This document shows, in pieces, positions 10,451-18,076 of a stretch of 25,623 nucleotides of DNA. Each line of letters opens with the position of its first letter. Within the stretch, counting starts at the first letter, position 1. The position numbers and the translations under genes were made by a program. A model generated the notes under the pieces. That model had not been told where the DNA came from and searched no databases. It was given only the letters and a program-made list of their open reading frames with translations. The DNA comes from Seminavis robusta (lineage: Eukaryota; Bacillariophyta; Bacillariophyceae; Naviculales; Naviculaceae): assembly GCA_903772945.1 (NCBI GenBank), contig CAICTM010001622.1, positions 1-25,623 of the forward strand. The letters run 5' to 3'.

Positions 10451-11557
10451 GTAGGAGGCAACAAAACAAGATCCATTCTCACTGAGTACGGATCGATAAC
10501 TCAAGGGCAGATGAAAGCTCATGCTGAGATTTATCAGAAGGAGGATAATAGGAAGCGGCAGGCAGCCAAGATATTGGAGGCTCTCATTGCCAACAGCATC
10601 GAACAAGATGTGTTCGACGAGCTTGAGCAGCGGGAAGACAAATACACGGTGAAAGTAATTCCTGATGGGATGACGGCGCAAGTCAGCAGGCAAGACGGGC
10701 CGATGATGTTGTATCAGCTCGTTTGCATGGTGTGTGTCGACACTCTAGCAACGGTATCTACCATCCTGGAGCTACTCTCAGTCGCAGGACTAGTACAAGC
10801 CATGACGGACGCTGATTCAGACATTAAAATATTTAATAGGAAAGTGAACTCCCTTATCATTTCTTTAAGGGCAAGGCAAGAGGCGATTCCGAGTCTCATC
10901 GCTCCACTGTTCAAAGCTTATCAGTCATGTGAAGACAAAGCATTTGCGCACTATTTTAAGAGGAAACAAGAACAGTATGAGGATAGGTCGCTTACGGAGC
11001 CATTGGAGCACGCGGCATTGATTCGAATGGCAGGCGAACGATACAAGATTATAGTGGACAAGAAGGAATGGAAGATGAAATCCGAAGACGAACTAAAGTT
11101 CATTGCACTGAAGGCCACTGTAGAACAACAGAACAAGCAACTCACTCAAAAGCCGATGCAAAAGGCGAGACAGCCCCAGCAAAAGGAGAGACAAGGGCCC
11201 AACAACATCGGAGAATGGGCTTGGAAGTCAGTCGCCCCAAAGGAAGGGGAACCAAAAGAGAAGAAGTTCCGCAACAAGCAATACATCTACTGCCCGCATC
11301 ATGGCGATACAAAGTGGGTATTGAAAGTGAACAGGCAAGGAGTAATCCATGCGACTAACTGCAGGGCAAGACTAAAGGGCGATACGACGACGTCGCTTAC
11401 GGCGGCCACCGAGGATGAAAGCGATTCGCACTCGAGCGACGCGGGTACCCCGTCTAAACGAGACATTAGGATTGCGCAGGCACTCACATCAGTTCTGGAG
11501 GAAGAGCTATCTGGCATTACTGAGGACGAGAACCTATTGACTCCCGGTCAAAGGTGA
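10451..11557 (+). CDS. Copia Gag, C-terminal part
   Basis: Apart from the target duplication at 10451-10456, this continues the Gag interrupted at 6242. The frame is open through the junction, and the coding similarity I recognise starts at KTRSILTEYGSIT, then QMKAHAEIYQKEDNRKRQ. The middle (VDTLATVSTIL, DSDIKIFNRKVN) resembles the helical Gag of other diatom copia elements. Near the end is CPHHGDTKWV followed by VIHATNC, a Cys-x2-His-x15-His-x3-Cys pattern that could act as a zinc knuckle of non-standard order. A Ser/Asp-rich tail ends at TGA 11555-11557, in the same frame as the following pol. The stop could be natural with readthrough, or a mutation of a CGA Arg codon. Confidence 0.8.
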   Translation, partial: VGGNKTRSILTEYGSITQGQMKAHAEIYQKEDNRKRQAAKILEALIANSIEQDVFDELEQREDKYTVKVIPDGMTAQVSRQDGPMMLYQLVCMVCVDTLATVSTILELLSVAGLVQAMTDADSDIKIFNRKVNSLIISLRARQEAIPSLIAPLFKAYQSCEDKAFAHYFKRKQEQYEDRSLTEPLEHAALIRMAGERYKIIVDKKEWKMKSEDELKFIALKATVEQQNKQLTQKPMQKARQPQQKERQGPNNIGEWAWKSVAPKEGEPKEKKFRNKQYIYCPHHGDTKWVLKVNRQGVIHATNCRARLKGDTTTSLTAATEDESDSHSSDAGTPSKRDIRIAQALTSVLEEELSGITEDENLLTPGQR

Positions 11558-12559
11558 GATGTGCACGGACCATCCGCGAAGGATAAAGAGCGACCATATG
11601 GCTTTTGTGCAATGATGGCACTAATGCTCGTGACAAAGCTCATCGCGGGATGGACGACAGTACGGTATTCATTGTTAAACACCCATAGTAACGTAATCCC
11701 ATTTCCAACTCTACTCATAATGACGCTTCATTACACATCAACGAATGTGCTGAGGTTGACGAGAGAACAGAACCCCTTTGGATTGGAGCACGTGACTAAG
11801 TCGATTACGACAGTCATCAGGATGCTGCTATCGCAGATCCTCCTAGTTGGAATTGTTGCAGTTCAGGCGACATTCCAAATGATGGCATGGCTAATCGCCG
11901 ACATGGATTTTGTGCTACCAGTGATACTATCGAGTATGCTGGTACGTGGAGCATGGACATGGCTGATGTCATGTCACGAGAAGCCGGAATACGTGCCTAA
12001 GAGGCATAAACTGAAGGCAAGATTGAAGAGAGTCCTCCACGGAGCAAAGGAGGCACCAAGAAGTTTTGTCGTTTACGCGACAGAGCGAACCGAGCACTAC
12101 AGAAAGAGAGCAAAGGCAACGAAGAATTGGGTCAACAAACGATTGACCGACAACAGAGCATGGGCAAGAGCAACTGCCGAAGCAACGAGCAAAGATAGGA
12201 GGCGGAGCAAATACCGGACACTAATGAAGATTCCGTTCATCGGTGTCATGATAGGTGTCAGCCTGCTAGCTACAGCACACGGAACGGAACAGCCACTCGC
12301 ATTGCAAACGATAATCGAGTCGCTCACGGCAACAGCAGGAAGATCACCTAGAGCGTCAGGACACAGATATGATTCGGACTCGTTCTTGATCGCGGTAGAC
12401 AACTGCTCATCAAGATGCATGACCAACGCAATGACGGACTTCATCTACCCTCCAGTCAGGGTGGACGTCAAAGTGACAGGAATTGGTGGAGCAGGATCAG
12501 CGACATACAAGGGTACAGTCAAGTGGGAGATACAAGACGACACAGGAGTGTCGCACTAA
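11558..12559 (+). CDS. Copia pol segment 1: membrane-rich region and aspartic protease
   Basis: It follows gag in the same frame after one stop; the first in-frame GTG is at 11561, with no ATG at the start. Numbered from 11561, hydrophobic segments lie at about 13-33, 46-62, 84-110 and 115-136. A very basic region follows (about 144-220), then a further hydrophobic segment at 221-238 ending LLATAHG, which looks like a signal-anchor. The retropepsin-like protease starts near residue 270: FLIAVDNCSS carries the presumed catalytic Asp280, followed by VKVTGIGGAG and GTVKWEIQD, the usual continuation in copia proteases. The Asp is followed by Asn-Cys where Ser/Thr-Gly is canonical. The frame ends at TAA 12557-12559, inside the protease-to-integrase connection. 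Confidence 0.8.
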   Translation, partial: DVHGPSAKDKERPYGFCAMMALMLVTKLIAGWTTVRYSLLNTHSNVIPFPTLLIMTLHYTSTNVLRLTREQNPFGLEHVTKSITTVIRMLLSQILLVGIVAVQATFQMMAWLIADMDFVLPVILSSMLVRGAWTWLMSCHEKPEYVPKRHKLKARLKRVLHGAKEAPRSFVVYATERTEHYRKRAKATKNWVNKRLTDNRAWARATAEATSKDRRRSKYRTLMKIPFIGVMIGVSLLATAHGTEQPLALQTIIESLTATAGRSPRASGHRYDSDSFLIAVDNCSSRCMTNAMTDFIYPPVRVDVKVTGIGGAGSATYKGTVKWEIQDDTGVSH

Positions 12560-13903
12560 TGGATCATACCCGACACCTACTATCATGAGCACTCACCATA
12601 CAGATTGCTATCGCCACAGCATTGGGCACAAACCCGTCAAGAGGGAAATGGAACAGTATGCATCACGTACCATGACGCTGTTAAGCTGTTCTGGCATGAC
12701 TGTCGATATGTAAAAACAGTGATCCTAGACGGAGCAACGAATATAGCGCTCATAAGGTCAAAGCCTTCATACGATCGATTTAATGCATTCTGCACGGCCA
12801 TATCGGACACTGACGAGTGCAGAATCCTGGACGAAACCGAACTAATGTCGATGCCGGCTGCGCAACTAGTATCAGACGACGAGGAGCTCACGGACGATGA
12901 CATGTCGGAGGCTAGCGAAGGCATCAGAGAAAGGAGACATCCGGACCTGCCGGACGTTCTATTCGATGAGCTCGACCACGACGATGAGTTCCGCAATAAT
13001 GCAAACACCAATCCCGCTCGACCAATCTACAGCGTGGTGCCAGAGGATGAGGATGTCCAGCAACAAACCCCTCAAGCTCAATTCCTTGCGCTTCACTACA
13101 AGCACGCGCACTTGTCGCCTGAGAAGATGCAAGCACTAGCAAGGAGAGGTCAGTTGCCGGCGGCCATACTCAAATGCAAGATGCCTAGATGCAGTGCATG
13201 CATGTTCGGAAAGGCAACCAGGAAGGCATGGAGGACGAAGGCACCGATCAACTCCTTCTCCACTCCTAACCCTGACTCACCAGGAGCAGTGGTGGCGATG
13301 GATCAGCTGATATCATCGATACCAGGGCTTATCGGACAAATGAGGGGATTCATTACCCGCAAGAGATACCTGGTCACGACCGTGTTTGTGGACCATTACA
13401 GCGGACTGTCCTACGTCCACAATCAGCTATCAACTGGGGCAGGGCATACCATCGAGGCAAAGGAAGCCTTTGAGAGATACGCGAGGTCCCACGGTGTGAC
13501 TATCAGACACTACCATGCGGATAATGGGATATTCGCGAGTAAGGAGTTCATGATGCACGTGCAAGTGTCTGGGCAAACCATCTCCTTTTGCGCAGTCAAT
13601 GCCCATCATCAAAACGGTAAAGCAGAACGATGCATCAGGGACCTGCAGGAGTCCGCTAGAACGATGCTATTGCACGCTAAGCAGAGATGGTCAGAAGCCA
13701 TAGAAGCAAATCTGTGGCCATTTGCGATTCGCATGGCAAATGACGTGAGAAATGAAGCACCAATGAGAGGTCGGGAGTCATCCCCGATCGAGCTGTTCTC
13801 AGGGGTGGAAGTAGAGCCGAAGCTGAAGGACCGACACACGTTCGGATGCCCAGTGTACGTTCTCGACGAGAGATTACAGGCGGGAAAATCGGTTCCGAAG
13901 TAG
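12560..13903 (+). CDS. Copia pol segment 2: protease end and integrase
   Basis: It is in frame with the preceding segment. WIIPDTYY, then YRLLSPQHWAQ, is the conserved block after copia proteases and starts directly after the TAA, so the stop interrupts a domain. The pre-integrase zinc-binding part is HYKHAHLSPEKM followed by KCKMPRCSACMFGK (HHCC pattern). The catalytic core shows VVAMDQ (first Asp), HADNGIF (second Asp) and NGKAERCIRD (Glu, 35 residues after the second Asp), the D,D-35-E set. The segment ends VPK then TAG at 13901-13903, and the following KNRARIGLYLG completes the usual copia W-K-x-R-A-R-x-G block. TAG probably replaces TGG. Confidence 0.9.
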   Translation, partial: WIIPDTYYHEHSPYRLLSPQHWAQTRQEGNGTVCITYHDAVKLFWHDCRYVKTVILDGATNIALIRSKPSYDRFNAFCTAISDTDECRILDETELMSMPAAQLVSDDEELTDDDMSEASEGIRERRHPDLPDVLFDELDHDDEFRNNANTNPARPIYSVVPEDEDVQQQTPQAQFLALHYKHAHLSPEKMQALARRGQLPAAILKCKMPRCSACMFGKATRKAWRTKAPINSFSTPNPDSPGAVVAMDQLISSIPGLIGQMRGFITRKRYLVTTVFVDHYSGLSYVHNQLSTGAGHTIEAKEAFERYARSHGVTIRHYHADNGIFASKEFMMHVQVSGQTISFCAVNAHHQNGKAERCIRDLQESARTMLLHAKQRWSEAIEANLWPFAIRMANDVRNEAPMRGRESSPIELFSGVEVEPKLKDRHTFGCPVYVLDERLQAGKSVPK

Positions 13904-16384
13904 AAGAACCGAGCGCGGATTGGCCTTTATTTAGGACACTCGGTGAGGCATTCGCGAAAAGTTGCGCTAGTCCTCAGCCTAACAACAGGACATGTGTCAC
14001 CGCAGTTTCACTGTCAGTTTGATGATCTGTTCGAGACGAGAAGGAGATCGGCTGGGAATCCGAGAGCGATATCCTTGTGGCAACAAAGAACTGGGTTCGA
14101 CCAAGCACAAGAGGAGAGCATCGACAAGCTGGATTTCCGAGCATCGAAGCGGCAACAACAGGAATATGCAACTGGCACCGATGGATTACAAGAACACGAT
14201 CAAATCGTGGATGCAGAGGCCGCGAATCAAATGCAGGATGAGCGACCAGGAACAAGCCAGCAAGCTGCTCGAATACTCGCGGAGGATTTTGGTATTGCTT
14301 TGGGACGAAACGAGAGCCAACATCATTTACAAGATGACAATGACGGATCGACGGGACAGATTAACGACGTCGGAGAGTGTGAAGTTCCGACTACAATTGG
14401 TCCGCAGCTACGTAGGTCGCAAAGGAATCGTCGACCGACCGAGATAATGAAGCAGTCGATAGAGCAAGGAACGATGAACGCATTTTATGTTCCATGGGAT
14501 GTGTTCCACGATGACTCGCTGAACCTGCAGGACGATATGCAGAACCCGCTGCAGTATTTCGAAACAATCAACAACGACGTGATGTCGTACAACGAGGCAA
14601 CTGACCTAGTCACGTTCGCGGCATCGTCCAATCCAGACATCATGTACTTCGACCAAGCGATGTCAGCACATGACAAGGACGAATTCTTCAAGGCCATGAA
14701 GAAGGAAATCGACTCGCACACGGACAACAATCATTGGACCGTGGTGAGCAAGAGCGAAGTGCCAAAGGGAACGGACATACTTCCCGCAGTTTGGGCATTC
14801 AGACGCAAGAGAAAGATTGCGACGAACGAGATATACAAGTGGAAGGCCAGGATCAACGTCCATGGTGGTAAACAGAAGCTAGGAATCAACTACTGGGAGA
14901 CATACTCACCAGTTGTGGGATGGTCCACGATACGATTGTTCTTGATTCTGATGATACTCAACAAATGGCACTCCAAGCAAGTCGATTTTGTGCTGGCATT
15001 TCCACAAGCCGAAATAGAGTGTGACATGTACATGCAGATTCCAGTCGGATTCGAGTTTGATGGCGACAGGAAGAGCCACGTGCTGCGACTCAATCGCAAC
15101 TTGTATGGGCAAAAGCAAGCTGGAAGAGTGTGGAACAGATTCCTGCACGACGGTTTAGTCGCCAGAGGATTCGTCCAGAGCGACGTTGACATGTGCGTCT
15201 ACTATAGAGGGTCCGTCGCACTAATGATTTACGTGGACGATGGGATCTTCATTGGACCATCGCAAGACGAGATCCAGGAATGCTACAATCTGCTGTCAAG
15301 GGAATTCACCGACGCAAGTGGGCAAAAGCACCGAGGATATAACATGACCGACGAAGGAAATCTGAGTGACTATCTTGGCATGAAGATAGAACCACTACCA
15401 AACGGGACGATCAAGCTGTCGCAACCGCACCTAATCACGGGCATACTGAAGGATTTAGGATTCTTGGACGACGCGGCAGGGGCCACGAACAGAACGAAAG
15501 GCAAGCCAACGCCTGCCCCATCGAGCCAACGACTCAGCAGAGATATTCACGGAAAGCCGTATGACGAAAAATGGCACTACAGAGCTGTCGTTGGCAAACT
15601 GAACTTTCTGGAGAAGTCGACTCGACTGGACATTGGATACTCGGTGCATCAGTGCGCAAGGTTCTCAAATGATCCTAAGGAGTCACATGCGCAAGCCATC
15701 AAGTACATCGGAAGATACTTGGTGGATACCCAAAAGAGAGGCATCATATTGAATCCGAGAGACCACTCCTTCGATTGCTGGGTTGATGCTGATTTTGTAG
15801 GCAATTGGAACAAGCTAGATGCAGAGGTGGATCCAAGCACGGCTAAGTCTCGAACTGGGTATGTCGTCATGTACGGATGCTGTCCAGTGGTATGGGGTTC
15901 GAAGTTACAACGAGAAGTGGCATTGTCGACAACTGAAGCCGAATATATGGCAGCATCTGAGAGCCTACGGTCAGTGATCAATCTGATGGAGCTATTGGAG
16001 GATTCCAAGAGGATAGGCTGGGATATGACACATGCAGCACCAAAGGTACACTGCAAAGTATGGGAAGACAACTCTGGAGCATTAGAGATGGTCAGACTTC
16101 CAAAGATGCGTGCAAGAACTAAGCACATCAATGTCAAGTATCATCACTTCCGAGAGCACGTTCGTGCCGGGAAGATATCAATCCACAAGGTTACCAGTGC
16201 GCATCAGCTTGCTGATCTATTGACGAAACCACAACCACGACAACTATTCGAGGCTCAGCGCGAAGGCATCATGCAATGGGACGCCGAGTTTCTCACAGCT
16301 GAAGAACTATTGCTACCTGCCAAGCATCTGAGGGCATGTGAGATTATAGAGGGTATAGCTCACCCTGCACAATCATCTAAGTGA
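13904..16384 (+). CDS. Copia pol segment 3: reverse transcriptase and RNase H
   Basis: It continues the frame after TAG 13901. KNRARIGLYLGHS ends the integrase-linked domain. A charged variable linker follows, then the RT: FKAMKKEIDSH, VWAFRRKRK, YKWKARINVHGGKQ, KQVDFVLAFPQAE (first catalytic Asp), NLYGQKQAGRVWN and LMIYVDDGIFIG (YVDD). RNase H follows with CWVDADFVGNWN, STTEAEYMAASES, WEDNSGALEM, HINVKYHHFREHV and QLADLLTKPQP. No frameshift was noticed over 2.4 kb. The coding frame ends at TGA 16382-16384, 48 bases inside the 3' LTR, so the LTR start encodes the last 16 residues of Pol. Confidence 0.95.
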   Translation, partial: KNRARIGLYLGHSVRHSRKVALVLSLTTGHVSPQFHCQFDDLFETRRRSAGNPRAISLWQQRTGFDQAQEESIDKLDFRASKRQQQEYATGTDGLQEHDQIVDAEAANQMQDERPGTSQQAARILAEDFGIALGRNESQHHLQDDNDGSTGQINDVGECEVPTTIGPQLRRSQRNRRPTEIMKQSIEQGTMNAFYVPWDVFHDDSLNLQDDMQNPLQYFETINNDVMSYNEATDLVTFAASSNPDIMYFDQAMSAHDKDEFFKAMKKEIDSHTDNNHWTVVSKSEVPKGTDILPAVWAFRRKRKIATNEIYKWKARINVHGGKQKLGINYWETYSPVVGWSTIRLFLILMILNKWHSKQVDFVLAFPQAEIECDMYMQIPVGFEFDGDRKSHVLRLNRNLYGQKQAGRVWNRFLHDGLVARGFVQSDVDMCVYYRGSVALMIYVDDGIFIGPSQDEIQECYNLLSREFTDASGQKHRGYNMTDEGNLSDYLGMKIEPLPNGTIKLSQPHLITGILKDLGFLDDAAGATNRTKGKPTPAPSSQRLSRDIHGKPYDEKWHYRAVVGKLNFLEKSTRLDIGYSVHQCARFSNDPKESHAQAIKYIGRYLVDTQKRGIILNPRDHSFDCWVDADFVGNWNKLDAEVDPSTAKSRTGYVVMYGCCPVVWGSKLQREVALSTTEAEYMAASESLRSVINLMELLEDSKRIGWDMTHAAPKVHCKVWEDNSGALEMVRLPKMRARTKHINVKYHHFREHVRAGKISIHKVTSAHQLADLLTKPQPRQLFEAQREGIMQWDAEFLTAEELLLPAKHLRACEIIEGIAHPAQSSK

Positions 16385-16520
16385 AACAGCATGCAAGGCA
16401 GTACACAAGCCTGGCTTTGGGTTAATAGCAAGGCAACAGACCAACTGCAATAAACAGCATTTGGAGATCAAATAGACAAAATAGCGCTCTAAAGTAAGCT
16501 CACAATTTGATAATCTTTCA
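16337..16520 (+). repeat. 3' LTR of the copia element
   Basis: It is identical to 5524-5707 by eye. Only a weak purine stretch (GAGGG) precedes it, so the polypurine tract is poorly defined. The second ATGGGA follows at 16521-16526. Confidence 0.95.
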
Positions 16521-16526
16521 ATGGGA
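16521..16526 (+). repeat. Target-site duplication ATGGGA (right)
   Basis: It directly follows the CA end of the 3' LTR and matches 5518-5523. Confidence 0.9.
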
Positions 16527-17983
16527 GCAACGGGGATGTTGTCCGCAGAATAATTAAGTATCATGCACATCTTTGTTATCAGATTGCAGCGTTCTTGGCC
16601 TACAACGATATCAGGGATAGGAGTGGAGACATTCTGTCAGGCTTGCCGGATCTGCTTGATACTTGCTCCCATGACGACTTTCAATTGCACATGTCATTCC
16701 GAGATTCAGAGTATTCACCATTGCCTGCCAGTAAAGAGTTCCTCGAGGCAATGGACCAGGGTTCAGAAGAAGCAGCTACCTTGGCACCATTTGCCATTGT
16801 GGGGGCTGAGTACAGCAGTACCAGTGGTTATATCAATTCGTTGGCTAGCGTCTATGAGATACCAATGGTTTCAGGAAGTGCCACAAGCAAAAGCCTGGAT
16901 GCTAGACCCTTCTTTGGGAGAACTATTCCCACCAATAAAGGAGACGCCTTTGCTGCCATGACATATTACTCCGCGTTGGGAATCACGCATGTGGCATGTA
17001 TCTATGACGCTGGAAATTGGGGGAGAAACTACAATGCCGATTTGAGACTAGCAGCACAGCTCCGCAACATAACCATGCTGAACATACCGATCGAAGGACG
17101 TGACAAAGCAGATGTAGAAAAGGCGGTTATCGCCTTCAAGAACTCTGGCTTGCATCATGTCATCGCCCCTATGTTGCTGATTCACACATATCCCACATTT
17201 CAGTTGGGACATGACTATGGAATCATGGGAGCCAGTGCCAGCGGCAGATACAGCTGGATCTTCCCGGAATTCTCTGCTATGGCATCACCAAGCTATGACT
17301 TTCCCAAGGACGCGGACTTCGACGATATTGCAACAGCTCACAATGGAGTCGCAAGCTTGGATCTGCACCTCGACAAACATGAAGCACTGGAAAAGGCATT
17401 GATCGAATTCACCCAGAACACCGCCCTGCAGAAAGAATTCATATCGATGCACCATCAGCCAGAACTGTTTCAAAACTTCACCTTTTCGCCACTCTTCAAT
17501 TTCAAATCCTACCTATACTATGATGCTGTTGTTGCCTTGAGCTTGGCTGCCTGCAACACACCAGGCTTGTTCACGGGTCCAGAGGTCTATTCCCAATTTC
17601 TGCAAACGGAATTCCAAGGAGTCTCTGGGTTGGTGCAATTCGACAACCAAACAGGGACACGCAACTTCAATACAGTCCAATATAGAATTGACAACATCCT
17701 GTTGAGTGCGAACCGAAGTACTGAGACACACTACCGATATGACAGTCACATTGCTGCCATTGCGGGATCCAAACATGTCGAGTTTCCGGAAGCATTTGTG
17801 TATGCAGATGGCTCTACCATTGTACCTCCTTCGATTCCACCTGTGCATCATGAATACAACAAGATTTCACTCTGGGCTCTGATCCTTGGTTGGACAATGG
17901 CTGGATTGGTGCTGTTATTCTCCGTGCTAGCCATGCTCTGGACTGCACACAATCGGAATGTGTTTGTTGTAAAAGCTGCACAG
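16527..17983 (+). CDS. GPCR exon segment 2: ligand-binding domain and helix 1
   Basis: The frame is open from the insertion site: NGDVVRRIIKYHAHLCYQIA, then FLAYNDIRDRSGDIL, the usual opening helix and loop of an ANF/Venus-flytrap domain. IVGAEYSSTSGYINSLA and IPMVSGSATSKSL match the ligand-cleft region of this family. Later blocks include FFGRTIPTNKGDAFAAM and YYDAVVALSLAAC. Several Asn-x-Ser/Thr sites (NITM, NFTF, NQTG, NRST) suit an extracellular domain. Helix 1 is ISLWALILGWTMAGLVLLFS, followed by NRNVFVVKAAQ. The CAG at 17981-17983 is followed by a GT donor. Reading on without splicing would end at TGA 18053-18055. Confidence 0.85.
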
Positions 17984-18076
17984 GTACGTGCACGAAGTTG
18001 TTGTGTCACTCCCGTCTCTGCGTCTCATGATGATATCGTGGAGGCTCACATGTGACTTGTTTCCTGTGTCTCGCAG
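17984..18076 (+). other. Intron of the GPCR gene (93 bp)
   Basis: The donor is CAG then GTACGTG at 17984; the acceptor is TCTCGCAG ending at 18076. It is phase 0, and the pyrimidine-rich TTGTTTCCTGTGTC precedes the acceptor. Splicing joins VVKAAQ to PVFILQLCVG, which opens helix 2 as expected. Confidence 0.85.

Larger units (their letters stand above)
5524..16520 (+). mobile_element. Ty1/copia LTR retrotransposon (10,997 bp, with a nested insertion)
   Basis: It is bounded by identical 184-bp LTRs and a 6-bp target duplication. The order gag, protease, integrase, reverse transcriptase, RNase H is diagnostic for copia. Without the nested element and its extra target copy it would be about 6.8 kb. 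All of gag-pol from 10451 to 16384 lies in one frame, interrupted by stops at 11555 (TGA), 12557 (TAA) and 13901 (TAG). The N-terminal gag carries a frameshift near 6151-6162. Identical LTRs indicate recent insertion. The stops mean this copy could only have moved with help from a functional relative, unless they arose after insertion or are read through. Confidence 0.95.

Noticed and set aside
16563..16961. Alternative plus-strand gene starting at ATG 16563
   Set aside because: It overlaps the receptor exon in another frame and has no family resemblance, whereas the receptor frame shows clear Venus-flytrap blocks.
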